Assembly: GCA_963759175.1 (NCBI GenBank)
Contig: CAVWXP010000008.1
Span: forward strand, 1 to 64,000
DNA length: 64,000 nucleotides
Source: SZUA-442 sp963759175
GTDB lineage: Bacteria > Actinomycetota > Acidimicrobiia > Spongiisociales > UBA5794
Direction of reading: 5' to 3'
A model generated the notes under the pieces. The model was not told the origin of the DNA and made no database searches. It saw only the letters and a program-made list of their open reading frames with translations. This document shows, one piece after another, positions 42,953-51,850 of the stretch (position 1 is the first letter of the stretch; each line of letters opens with the position of its first letter). A program made the translations under genes and the position numbers.

Positions 42953-44622
42953 TCATCCCTCGTCCGATGATTCGTCTGCGATCCAGACATGACCGCGGTC
43001 GATCGCCTCCTCGACCTCGGCTCGCATCTCGGCTCTCGCTTGGCTCACGTTCCCTTCGCCGATCGAGGCCGCTGCCCCCGTCACCTCGAGTTGAGCGAGG
43101 GCGGTCTCCTCGACTCCTACCAACTGGAGGCGGCACGACGCAGACTCCAACGCCTTGGCATACCGCTGAAGCGTGTCGGTGAAGGTGGTCCCGAGGTCCT
43201 CCAACCCTCGCAAACGGAGAATCACGACAGAACGTTCGGAGTCGTCGGTGATGACTGGCAGGAGTTCCTCGAATACGGCTGCGGAGGCGAAGAAGACTGA
43301 CCCGTATGGTTGGAGAACGATCACCTCGCGACGACCGACGGCCTCGGGAGCGTCCGATTCGACGGCTCCCTTGTCGGTCAGCTCGATGCGGCGGATCGAG
43401 ACATTCGCCGAACTCCCGATGATGTAGAGAAGCATGGAGAGGACCACTCCAACGAGGACCGCGTATTGCAGGGGGATCACGATCGTGAGCACCAATGTCG
43501 CTCCCATGCCGATTCTCTGGATCCTTCCTGCATTCCAGATGGCCACGATCTCGGGAACCTTCACCGTTCGGTACCCGACGACCATCAGAAGGGCCGCCAG
43601 GGCGGGCATGGCTATGTATCCGACCACGCCGGCCAGGAAGATGATCGTGACGGCCATGACGCCACCGGCGATGAGCTGGGCGAGGGATGTACGCATCCCA
43701 GCTTCTTTCACGAGGGACGTCGCAGAAGCCGAACCCCCGACGGGCATGCCACGGAACAGCCCAGATACCAGGTTGCCGACTCCCTGACCGATGAAGTCCT
43801 TCGAGGCGTCCCCGTAGCTGCCGTCCGGATTCGGGAACGCACTGGTGATTCCCGCTCCTTGGACGAGGCCCACAAACGCGAGGGCGATCGCCGGGATGAT
43901 CAGCGATGGAACGGCATCGAGCACGGGAATGCTCGGAACAGGCAACCCGCTCGGGATGTCTGCGATCGACCGCAGTTGGAGCACGTCGCCACCGAAGGCC
44001 AGAGCTGCAACAGAACCAGCAGCAACCGCGACAACCATCCCGAGAGCGCCCAGTCGAGTCCGTTCCAAAAGGACGATCGCCGCGACTGTCCCCAGTCCGA
44101 TTGCGAGTGTGGCCGAATCGACCTGCAATGGGTGCGCTACGAGGTCCAGGGTTCGTGCGAGCCTGTTGCTCCCCTCTGCCGCGTAGCCGGTGAAATTGTC
44201 GAGCTGCCCAAGGACGATGTTGATCCCAACGGCGCTCATGAAGCCCACCATCACCGACTTCGAGACGAATCGGAGGATGAATCCGAGCTTCAGGAGGCCA
44301 GCGACGAGCATGACAACCCCGGTTAGGAGCGCGAGGCGAAGAGAACACGATCGGCGTCTTCGCCGACTCGTACGATGCCGACGTCAGCCACCACCAGACT
44401 CATGGCTCCCGTCGCCTGGACAGTCATGTACACGGTCGATGTGGCAAATGCTGCCCCCACCATGCCGTACAGATATCCGTACAGGCCGAATACGGGGTTC
44501 ACCCCCGCGACGAGGCCTTGTGCAAGGCCGTCGGGAATACTCTCGACACCAAGCACGAGTCCCGCTACCGAGTCCCGCTTGAGGTGAGCCGGATCGAATC
44601 TCGCACGAATCCGTTCGAGCAT
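42953..44622 (-). CDS. SulP-family transporter with STAS domain, one frameshift
   Basis: About 555 residues if one base is restored. The N-terminus (LVLGVESIPDGLAQGLVAGV) carries the SulP start motif. After VLFA the frame breaks at 44335-44336 (GG where GGG would restore ALLTGVVMLVAGLLKLGF). The rest is continuous: GVGNLVSGLFRGMPVGGSAS and a STAS domain (VIVLQPYGSVFFASAAVFEE, RSVVILRLRGLEDLGTTF). Operator site d is 71 bp upstream of the start at 44622. It is a paralogue of 33709-35445. The indel in a G-run may be a sequencing error. Confidence 0.83.
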
Positions 44623-44629
44623 GGGCCAG

Positions 44630-45979
44630 CTAACTCCTTCGATCCGTCATGGCACGACGATGCAGCGATCGACACGACGCTTCATCACCCGTTTCGGGTG
44701 CTTCGGGCGGGACGGAATGCCGTGCTGACGCATCAGCCGGTTTCGGCACCCCGAGCTTGGTGATCTCCGACGGGGCTCGGCCCGAGACGAGGAGTCGACA
44801 CATGAGCTTCATGGCTGGATCGATGTGGGAGAACAGCCCCTTGTATGACGGGCAGAGGTAGTTGAGCCCGGGGTCGCCATCCGGGGTCTCGGTGAACCGG
44901 TTCCGTGGGCACCCGCCGTGGCACGCGAAACGGACGTCGCAGTCGAGGCAATACTCTGGAAGGGTGTCGCGCTTGGCCCGTCCGAACGCCTTCTGCTTGT
45001 CGGAGGCTACGAGGTCGATCATCGGGGTCTCGGTGATGTTGCCCAGTAGATGGTCGGGCTCGACGAAGTGATCACACGAGTACACATCGCCGTTGTGTTC
45101 CATCGCCAGGGCCAGTCCACACGTCTCCTGATGGATGCACAGTCCTCCCGGCTCGCCGTACCAGCTTGCGAGAGCAGTATCGAACGTCTGGACGTACACC
45201 TCACCGACGTCACGCTTCACCCACTCATCGAATATCTCGATGAGGAAGCGGCCGTATCCCCCCGGCGACACCGAGCGGTCGGTCACGAACGTGCCCGTCT
45301 GCGTATACAAGGGCCGCTTGTCCTTCTTCGACGTAGACCATCCGAGATTCGCCAGCGGGAGGAATGTCTCCGTGGACCGCTCGATGATCGGAATGAACTG
45401 GATGAATCGCGCCCCGAGTTCGTCACGGAAGAACCGATACACCTCGGGGCCCCGCTTCTCGTTCGCGGCATGAACGGTGCACAGAATGTTCACATCCACC
45501 CCGGCCTCGATGAGGTGCCGGTGACCGCCCATCACGCGGTCGAACGAGCCAACCCCGCGACGATCGGTCCGATACGCATCATGCACATCCTTCGGCCCGT
45601 CAACGGAGAGTCCAACGAGGAACCCGTTCTCCCTGAAGAACTCGGCCCACCGATCATCGATGAGAACCCGTTCGTCTGGATCGTGTAATCGATCTGCTGG
45701 CCCGGTCGACGGTGCCGGTCAACGAGTTCAACAGACCGACGGAAGAAGTCGAGCCCCATCATTGTCGGTTCGCGCCCTGCCATGCCACGGTGACATTCGG
45801 GGTCTTATGGGATTCGAGTAGCTGCCTCAGGTACTCCTCGAGCAACTCGTCAGCCATCCGGAACCGATCACCGGGATACAGCATCTCCTTCGACAGGAAG
45901 AAGCAGTAGTCACAATCGAGGTGCAGATCGGTCCGGTCGGCTTCGCCAACATGTGATAGGCCGGAGGCTTGACCGCCAT
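44630..45979 (-). pseudogene. Anaerobic sulfatase-maturase-type radical SAM/SPASM protein, frameshifted
   Basis: Corrected, the gene runs from MAVKPPAYHMLAKPTGPIC, through the radical-SAM cluster C-x3-C-x2-C (LDCDYCFFLSKEML in the second frame), EPTMMGLDFFRRSVELVDRH and DYTIQTNG, to GLSVDGPKDVHDAYRTDRRG. SPASM motifs follow (EYCLDCDVRFACHGGCPRNR). anSME enzymes oxidise the sulfatase Cys or Ser to formylglycine without oxygen. Three one-base shifts, near 45927, 45780 and 45680, split the N-terminal third; the C-terminal 318 residues (to 44630) are in one frame. It is a second formylglycine route besides the FGE at 16482. Sequencing error is possible. Confidence 0.75.
44686..44700. promoter_or_regulatory. 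Dyad operator, site d
   Basis: CACCCGTTTCGGGTG, perfect arms, centred 71 bp upstream of the SulP start (44622, minus strand). It lies within the last codons of the radical-SAM gene. Confidence 0.65.
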
Positions 45980-46049
45980 CAGTGACTGACTCCTTCAGGT
46001 GAGCGACTCCGGGAGGACACTGCCTCCGAAGACCGATGCGCGATGCGAG

Positions 46050-46835
46050 TTATGCCTCGGGTGCGGCCTCTTCCTCTTGTTCATCATCTGCCGGTTCTTC
46101 CTCTTTCGCAACTGCTGCACCGTCAGGGGTGTCGACGGTATCCACGACGGCCGCCACCTCGTTGTACGTGACGCCATCTTCGTCAGCGACCGCAGTCCGA
46201 ATGTCGACGGCACCCTCGGTTGCATCGATGCTGAACACGGCAAGCTCGTCAGCGCTTGCAACGACTTTCCTGGCCGCTACGCCGTCCTCGGTGACCACCA
46301 CGGCCATGAGAACGTCCTCTTCGGCTGCAAGGTGATCGCGGATGATGGCCGAGATCTCCTGCGCTGTGGCCATCGTCTCTTCATCGGTCGACTCGGACCT
46401 GACTGCCTCGATGAACGCCGTGCTGGTCGTCACGACAATCGCCGACGAGCCCTCCGGAAGAGCAGCGCCGAGCTCGTCGAGCGATCGATTGTCAAAACCC
46501 GCATCAGAGTGTGCCGCGACCCCACCGACCGCTGCGCCGGCGCCTGCCCCGAGTGCCACTCCGGCTGGTCCACCCAACACACCGATGAGTCCACCGATCA
46601 GCGCTCCGATTCCTGCTCCCTTGCCGGTGCTCATGTCACCGGATTCATTGATGTGTACGTGCCCGCCCGTGTCCCGGCGGACAATGGCCGCATCCTCGAA
46701 GTCGATCAAGCCATCCATGCGTACTTGTCGGGCCCTGTCCAAGGTCTCCTTGGCTGCTGATTCATCGCCGTACGCCGCAATCACGACACCGACCCCGATT
46801 GGGCCCTCTACCTGGGATTCATCGCTCACGATCAT
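46050..46835 (-). CDS. DUF1269-type stress membrane protein
   Basis: 261 residues from ATG 46835 behind AGAAGGAG. The order is: N-terminal alpha/beta unit (GVGVVIAAYGDESAAKETLD), FEDAAIVRRDTGGHVHINES, and a glycine-zipper double helix (GAGIGALIGGLIGVLGGPAG, VALGAGAGAAVGGVAAH). A second unit follows (LPEGSSAIVVTTSTAFIEAV), and then an acidic tail ending EEEPADDEQEEEAAPEA. Members are upregulated under stress in many bacteria. Operator site e is 112 bp upstream. Confidence 0.8.
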   Translation of the reverse strand: MIVSDESQVEGPIGVGVVIAAYGDESAAKETLDRARQVRMDGLIDFEDAAIVRRDTGGHVHINESGDMSTGKGAGIGALIGGLIGVLGGPAGVALGAGAGAAVGGVAAHSDAGFDNRSLDELGAALPEGSSAIVVTTSTAFIEAVRSESTDEETMATAQEISAIIRDHLAAEEDVLMAVVVTEDGVAARKVVASADELAVFSIDATEGAVDIRTAVADEDGVTYNEVAAVVDTVDTPDGAAVAKEEEPADDEQEEEAAPEA

Positions 46836-47232
46836 TCGCTCCTTCTGGGTGTCCTCACTGGTGCCTGACGCGGATGATGGATCCGCTGCAGGCTCTGTCG
46901 TCCATGACGCATGGTCAAGGATCCGACACCGAGCGGCATCACCCGTTTCGGGTATTGCGAAGCCATCCAGGTCGGGTGCGCGACCGCCCGAGATCGTTCC
47001 ACAGGCCGGTCGTCCGTGGCGCCGGAAGCGGGACCGGATCCACCTACGACGAGAACCTCCGGTTGCGTGACGTCATGATCCACGATGTTGACAATGCGCG
47101 AGGCGCTCGGGTTCTCAACAGGGCCCGACAAGCAGCACACACGATGGTGCGTCACCGTTTCGAGGATCGGAAGGGCCGTCGCCGCCAACACGCGTAGGGT
47201 TGGCGACCTGAGCGGCGATCTGGAAAGGCTCG
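46836..47232. other. Intergenic region with operator site e
   Basis: 397 bp between divergent genes, holding site e and a weaker match (CACCGTTTCGAGG at 47153-47165) about 74 bp upstream of the MBL gene start. No gene is supported. Confidence 0.5.
46940..46954. promoter_or_regulatory. Dyad operator, site e
   Basis: CACCCGTTTCGGGTA, one mismatch in the outermost base, centred 112 bp upstream of the DUF1269 start (46835, minus strand). Confidence 0.6.
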
Positions 47233-48000
47233 ATGCAGACGAACGTGATCGAGGTGGCATCGGACGTCTTCTTCGTAAAGGGGCCTCGCACCAACTGGTG
47301 TCTGATGCACAATGAGGACGCTGTCACCCTCATCGATGCTGCCTGGCCCAGGGATTACTCGTTCGTCATCGACTCTCTACGCCAGATCGGGGCTTCTCCG
47401 CAGCAGGTCGAGGCGGTTGTCCTGACGCATGCCCATCCGGACCATGTCGGTGTGGCGGAGCGATTCCGCGCCGATCACGGTGCGGTCGTTCACACGCATC
47501 GTGCGGAGGAGGGCCACGCAATCGGCCGGTACCACGAGCATGTGCGAACAGTCGATCTCGTCGTCCGGATGTGGAGGCCTTCGGTCTTCGCCTTCGCGAT
47601 CAACGCGATCGCTCGGGGAGGCTCAAGGACGACCCCGGTGGCTTCGGTCGACACATTCGACGTATCGGCCATCAGCGTTCCGGGAGGACGTCTCGTACCG
47701 GTACCCACACCCGGCCACACGAGCGGCCATTGCTCGTTCCATCTGCCGGATCACGGAGTCGTCATAACCGGCGATGCGCTCGTGAACCGCAATCTTCTCA
47801 CCGATCGCCCCGGACCGCGGCTGATGCCATCCATCTTCAGCCACGATCCATCCGAGGCAGTGAGATCCCTCGATGCCCTTGCCGGACTCGAGGCCGATGT
47901 GCTGTTGCCCGGTCACGGACAAGCCATGCGCATGACGCCCGACGATGCTGTTGCCAAAGCAAGAAGCCGATTCATGCACGCAGGGAGATGGGACCGCTAG
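47233..48000 (+). CDS. MBL-fold metallohydrolase
   Basis: 255 residues behind GGAAAGG. Metal-binding motif LTHAHPDHVG (HxHxDH), then PTPGHTSGHCSFHLPDH, TGDALVN (bridging Asp) and LLPGHGQ. A glyoxalase-II/lactonase-like hydrolase with no signal peptide; substrate unknown. A degenerate operator is 74 bp upstream. The gene ends at the REP array. Confidence 0.9.
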   Translation: MQTNVIEVASDVFFVKGPRTNWCLMHNEDAVTLIDAAWPRDYSFVIDSLRQIGASPQQVEAVVLTHAHPDHVGVAERFRADHGAVVHTHRAEEGHAIGRYHEHVRTVDLVVRMWRPSVFAFAINAIARGGSRTTPVASVDTFDVSAISVPGGRLVPVPTPGHTSGHCSFHLPDHGVVITGDALVNRNLLTDRPGPRLMPSIFSHDPSEAVRSLDALAGLEADVLLPGHGQAMRMTPDDAVAKARSRFMHAGRWDR

Positions 48001-48029
48001 CACAGCCATATCCAGGCATCACCTGACGG

Positions 48030-48283
48030 GCTTCAAATTCGTCGCCGTGCCGCTTGCACGGCAAGCTTCTCCTTCTCCAAAGCCTCCGTGGCGTCTGAAC
48101 GGCCAGAGCGGAGCGGAACACCGGAGCGCAGAGAGCCCACACAGGAGAAGCCCCACGGCTTGGCCGCAGGGCTTCGAATCCGTCGCCGTACCGCTTGCGC
48201 GGCGGGCTTCTCCTGTTCTCCAAAGCCTCCGTGGCGCTTGAACGGCCCGAGCGGAGCGGACACCGGAGCGCAAGGCGCCCACG
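48030..48283 (+). repeat. Tandem REP-like repeats (array 2)
   Basis: Two units offset by 143 bp. Each has CGTCGCCGT-x-CCGCTTG, then CTTCTCCT, then TCTCCAAAGCCTCCGTGGCG (48082 and 48225 mark the core), then GAGCGGAGCGG and CACCGGAGCGCA. The second copy leads straight into the tRNA-Val hairpin. Same family as 8111-8320. Confidence 0.8.
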
Positions 48284-48370
48284 ATTGGGGAGAACCCACG
48301 CCGACGAACGTGCCGGTCAATGAATTGGGGGGAAGACCGCCAAGCAATCGTTCTCCCCAATCGTGGGCGC
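48275..48370. repeat. Perfect 21-bp inverted repeat at the 3' end of tRNA-Val(GAC)
   Basis: GCGCCCACGATTGGGGAGAA, from 48275, runs 21 bases to 48295 and is exactly complementary to 48350-48370, which includes the first seven bases of the tRNA 3' end. On the minus-strand transcript this would fold the tRNA tail onto downstream sequence. It may act as a terminator or processing signal. Confidence 0.75.
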
Positions 48371-48435
48371 TACTGGATTTGAACCAGTGACCCCTGCCGT
48401 GTCGAGGCAGTGCTCTGCCGCTGAGCTAAGCGCCC
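48364..48435 (-). tRNA. tRNA-Val (anticodon GAC)
   Basis: 72 nt. Acceptor GGGCGCT/AGCGCCC with discriminator A, anticodon stem CTGCC/GGCAG, loop TCGACAC, T arm ACTGG-TTCAAAT-CCAGT. The 3' half is nearly the same as tRNA-Val(CAC), differing in a few positions. Confidence 0.97.
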
Positions 48436-48489
48436 GGGTTTGTCGGTGACCAGAAGATAGCCATCGAGGATGACATACCACTGCGGTCG

Positions 48490-48560
48490 AGGCGACGCCG
48501 GGAATCGAACCCGGGTACAGGGTTTTGCAGACCCTTGCCTCGCCACTCGGCCACGTCGCC
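48490..48560 (-). tRNA. tRNA-Cys (anticodon GCA)
   Basis: 71 nt. Acceptor GGCGACG/CGTCGCC with discriminator T, anticodon loop CTGCAAA, T arm with GTTCGAT. Middle member of the Gly-Cys-Val cluster read on the minus strand. Confidence 0.96.
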
Positions 48561-48567
48561 AATAGGA

Positions 48568-48590
48568 AGGGCGGTCCTCGAGACCGCCCT
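48568..48590. other. Hairpin between tRNA-Gly and tRNA-Cys
   Basis: Perfect 9-bp stem AGGGCGGTC/GACCGCCCT with loop CTCGA in the 36-bp spacer. Probably a processing or pausing structure in the tRNA transcript. Confidence 0.55.
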
Positions 48591-48596
48591 CTCTGG

Positions 48597-48669
48597 AGCG
48601 GACGACCGGGTTCGAACCGGCGACCTCAACCTTGGCAAGGTTGCGCTCTACCAGCTGAGCTACGTCCGC
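48597..48669 (-). tRNA. tRNA-Gly (anticodon GCC)
   Basis: 73 nt. Acceptor GCGGACG/CGTCCGC with discriminator T, anticodon loop TTGCCAA, T arm CCGG-TTCGAA-CCGG. First of the three-tRNA cluster. Confidence 0.96.
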
Positions 48670-48702
48670 GTTCGGGCGATGGTACCACTCGATCGCGTCT
48701 TT

Positions 48703-49257
48703 CTACTGTGTGGAGCTTCGCTCGTCGATCGGCACCACATGGACGAGTTGACCCTGATCGCTGTCGTGTGTTGCGCTCGGTGCGCGCTGCAGCGCCGTGG
48801 CGACATCGGCCACGCCGCGGTCGATGATCGTGAGTTCTGGCATGTCGTACGCATAGTCCCAACCGTGTGACGTCACGAGGATGAGCAGGCCGACGAGTTC
48901 GCGAAGGGTGAGCAGGAGGATGACGAGGCCGAGGACGAAGAACGCCACGCGTCGATTGGACTCCCCCGGTCCCATGAGCGCGAACGCCGGGATGGCGACC
49001 ATCACGCCAACCACGGCGAGGACGGCGTGGCGAATCATCTTGGTGCGTCGGGTGACCAACACCTCGTGATGGATAACGGCTGCCTTGGCAGCGCGCAGGC
49101 TCGTGAAGTGAGTGGCTTCGATGGATCCGAGAACCGGGTGGCGAGATTCCTGCACGTGGACGACCCAACCGCCGTCGACCGGTCCCCCGGCGGGTTCGAT
49201 GCGGTACCCGTCGTGACAGTGGGTGTCCCCATATGTGGTCCAACCCGGAAGATCCAC
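48703..49257 (-). CDS. Hypothetical two-helix membrane protein
   Basis: 184 residues if started at GTG 49257, chosen because GAGGAG lies just upstream and longer starts overlap the divergent yihY start. A soluble N-terminal part (TTYGDTHCHDGYRIEPAGGP, GWVVHVQESRHPVLGSIEAT) precedes two transmembrane helices (HAVLAVVGVMVAIPAFALMG, FFVLGLVILLLTLRELVGLL) and a soluble tail. No family was recognised. Confidence 0.6.
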   Translation of the reverse strand: MDLPGWTTYGDTHCHDGYRIEPAGGPVDGGWVVHVQESRHPVLGSIEATHFTSLRAAKAAVIHHEVLVTRRTKMIRHAVLAVVGVMVAIPAFALMGPGESNRRVAFFVLGLVILLLTLRELVGLLILVTSHGWDYAYDMPELTIIDRGVADVATALQRAPSATHDSDQGQLVHVVPIDERSSTQ

Positions 49258-49342
49258 GAGCTCCTCGTTCCAGTCCTCCCCAACGGTACCAACGAGATCA
49301 CGGCGGCGGTACGGTTCTGGCGACCTCGACCGAGAGCATGCC

Positions 49343-50224
49343 ATGGAGATCCCCAGACCACTGCGGTACCCCCTCGCCATCGCCAACGATGTGCGCATCG
49401 AGAGCAGTCACGACAACGTCGTCATCGTCGCAGCCGGCGTTGCGTTCTATGCGGTGTTGGCTCTCCTGCCCGCCCTGTTCGTGTCCCTGTCGCTGTACGG
49501 CATCTTCACCGACATCGCGGAGGCCGAACGCCAGATCGACGCCTTGCTCGAGGTCTTTCCCGCGAGCGCCAGCATGGCCCTCGACACGCAGATTCGATCG
49601 ATCGCCGCGGCGTCCCATGTGAATCTCAGCCTCGGATTCGCGGCATCGACGGTCGCTCTTCTCTGGACCGTCTCCAACGCGACGCGGGCCATGATCCGTG
49701 CGGTGAAGATCGCCTACGACCAGGAAGAGGAGACATCACCGCTCGAGAAGCGTGTCGTCGCCATAGCCATCACCGTCGGCGTGATCATCGCAGTCGTGGT
49801 CGCTCTGGCCCTCATTGCGGCGGTTCCCGTGTGGTTGCGCCGATTCGACCCAACGGATGCCATCGTGACGATCGGCAACTTCCGCTGGCTCGCCGTGGGA
49901 GCGGGCATGGCGCTGACCGTCGGCCTGCTGTACCGCTATGCGCCGCCGATACGGCCGGATGGCTGGCGATCGGTGGTGCCGGGCGTCATCTTCGCAGCCG
50001 TCACCTGGACCGCTGCATCGATCGGCTTCAGCATCTACGTCTCATCGTTCGCGAACTACAACGAGACGTACGGGACCCTCGGCGCGGCGGTGATCCTGTT
50101 GTTGTGGTTCTGGTTCACTTCACTGGCGGTGATCGTCGGCGCCGAGGTCAACGAGGCGCTGGCCCTCCGGCCATACGACCGGAACCGTGCCAATGCGACG
50201 ATCACGGCACCACCGGGGAGTTGA
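49343..50224 (+). CDS. YihY/BrkB-family membrane protein
   Basis: 293 residues from ATG 49343. Six transmembrane helices and the family signature VAFYAVLALLPALFVSLSLY, with GTLGAAVILLLWFWFTSLAV and IVGAEVNEAL near the end. Once called RNase BN, it is now a membrane protein of uncertain role (possibly a transporter). Normal length; convergent with dut. Confidence 0.9.
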   Translation: MEIPRPLRYPLAIANDVRIESSHDNVVIVAAGVAFYAVLALLPALFVSLSLYGIFTDIAEAERQIDALLEVFPASASMALDTQIRSIAAASHVNLSLGFAASTVALLWTVSNATRAMIRAVKIAYDQEEETSPLEKRVVAIAITVGVIIAVVVALALIAAVPVWLRRFDPTDAIVTIGNFRWLAVGAGMALTVGLLYRYAPPIRPDGWRSVVPGVIFAAVTWTAASIGFSIYVSSFANYNETYGTLGAAVILLLWFWFTSLAVIVGAEVNEALALRPYDRNRANATITAPPGS

Positions 50225-50662
50225 TCAAGACGAGGCCACGCCTGTTGATCCGAAGCCTCCGTCGCCGCGTGCGGATTCCTCGAGGGTGGCTACCCCTTCA
50301 TACGTCGGTCGCTCCACAGCGACGATCACGAGTTGGGCGATCCGGTCGCCACGTTCGATGGCAAAGACCTCGCGTCCGTGGTTGATGAGCGCCACCCGCA
50401 GCTCTCCTCGATACCCCGCATCGATCAGGCCCGGAGCGTTGATCACGGTCACCCCCGATCGGATGGCCAACCCGCTGCGTGGGAGGACGAGCCCGGCATA
50501 GCCCTCCGGAATCGCCATCGCCATGCCGGTCGGGACGAGGGAGCGGTCCCCCGGCTCGAGGACAACAGCCTCGGAGGCCGTCAGATCGGCGCCGGCATCA
50601 CCGTCGTGGGCAAAGCGGGGAAGCTGATACATGGCATCGGATGGCAGGACCGGTATCTTCAT
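50225..50662 (-). CDS. dut: dUTP diphosphatase
   Basis: 145 residues; converts dUTP to dUMP and prevents uracil incorporation. All five trimeric dUTPase motifs are present: DAGADLTA (1), PRSGLAIRSG (2), GLIDAGYRGELRVALINHG (3), RGDRIAQLVI (4), GDGGFGSTG (5). Normal length. The start is ATG 50662, and divergent expression is shared with the membrane-anchored gene at 50693. Confidence 0.96.
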   Translation of the reverse strand: MKIPVLPSDAMYQLPRFAHDGDAGADLTASEAVVLEPGDRSLVPTGMAMAIPEGYAGLVLPRSGLAIRSGVTVINAPGLIDAGYRGELRVALINHGREVFAIERGDRIAQLVIVAVERPTYEGVATLEESARGDGGFGSTGVASS

Positions 50663-50692
50663 GGGTGGATTCTCCCACGAAGCGACACCACC

Positions 50693-51850
50693 ATGTCACG
50701 CACCACCTCCAACGGTTCAAACGGCAACGACGGCAGCTGGTTCCTCGAGGCAGTTGGTGCCAAGGAACGGGCGCCCACGCCCATCGAGTCCGTTGCCGAG
50801 CTCGAGGCAGAGAACACGGCCACGGACATCGAGGTATTGGCGACCGTACCGGCGCAGGCGGCACCGATCGTCGCCTTCGATGGCGACCCCGGCACCTCCA
50901 CATCGTCGTTCCACCCGGTCCCGGTGGCGCCGCCACCACCGGCCCTCGAGGAGGACACAGCGTCGGAGCTGGCGACGTCCTCACCGGCCCCGTCCGCTTC
51001 CGACGATGCCGACCTGGCGCCCGTCTTGCGCTCCAGACGTCGCTTCCGATGGCCGGTCGTCATCGGTCTCTTCGCCATCATCGGTCTCATTGCTGTTGCA
51101 GCCTGGTGGCTACCCCGATCGGTCCAGGACCAAGCCCTGGCTGTTCGCCAGGGCTACTACGACGCGGCCGCCGAGCTGCGCGCGTACCTACCCACGGCAC
51201 AGACCGGACTCGACGCCATCACGAACCCGACGTCGGACGAGGCAGCCGTGTCAGGAGCGGTGCCCATCGTCGCCGAGTTCGACACGAAGGCGTTTGCCCT
51301 GGCGAGTGCCACGGCCGAACCCCTTCCGTCGGTTCCCCCGCTCGTCCCGTCCTCGCCGGTGGACGAGTTGGTTCCCCTCAAGGCGACAGGGTCGATCCTC
51401 GGTGCGGCAGCGTCGGAGCTCGCACGGTCCCTCGGTGGCGCCTACGTGTACCGCACCTCGATACCGCTCCTCCTCGACACGGGGCCGCTGCCGACGTCGG
51501 CGACGACACAGGAAGTCAACGAGATCAGTGTCAGACTCGCCGAATCCCTCGCGACGGACGCCGGGATCATCGCAGATCTTCCCGACCAACCGATCTTCGC
51601 CGAGGTCCTCGTAGGGGCAACGGCCGCTGCCGAGCGGTACGCCGCATGGCAGGATGAGTACCTCGCCTCCCTGACAGGCGAGGATCCCGAGGCGGCCACC
51701 ATCCTGATCGAGGAGATCGACACCATGCGCGACACGCTCGACGCCATCAACGAAGCGGCGCTCCTGGACTACCGAACGGCGAACGACGCGGGGATCGTCA
51801 CGCTCGCCAACGAACTCGACGCCTATCTCGTGGCCATCAGTCGCCCGTAG
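50693..51850 (+). CDS. Membrane-anchored hypothetical protein
   Basis: 385 residues from ATG 50693. The first ~110 residues are acidic, Pro/Ala-rich and disordered. A transmembrane helix (WPVVIGLFAIIGLIAVAAWW) separates it from an external helical domain (YYDAAAELRAYLPTAQTGLD...ILIEEIDTMRDTLDAINEAA). No family was recognised. It overlaps the convergent nrdR 3' end by 14 bp. Confidence 0.65.
   Translation: MSRTTSNGSNGNDGSWFLEAVGAKERAPTPIESVAELEAENTATDIEVLATVPAQAAPIVAFDGDPGTSTSSFHPVPVAPPPPALEEDTASELATSSPAPSASDDADLAPVLRSRRRFRWPVVIGLFAIIGLIAVAAWWLPRSVQDQALAVRQGYYDAAAELRAYLPTAQTGLDAITNPTSDEAAVSGAVPIVAEFDTKAFALASATAEPLPSVPPLVPSSPVDELVPLKATGSILGAAASELARSLGGAYVYRTSIPLLLDTGPLPTSATTQEVNEISVRLAESLATDAGIIADLPDQPIFAEVLVGATAAAERYAAWQDEYLASLTGEDPEAATILIEEIDTMRDTLDAINEAALLDYRTANDAGIVTLANELDAYLVAISRP

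Noticed and set aside
47153..47165. Degenerate operator before the MBL gene
   Set aside because: Only the core CCG-TTT-CG matches; kept as a note because of the 74-bp spacing but not counted as a site.
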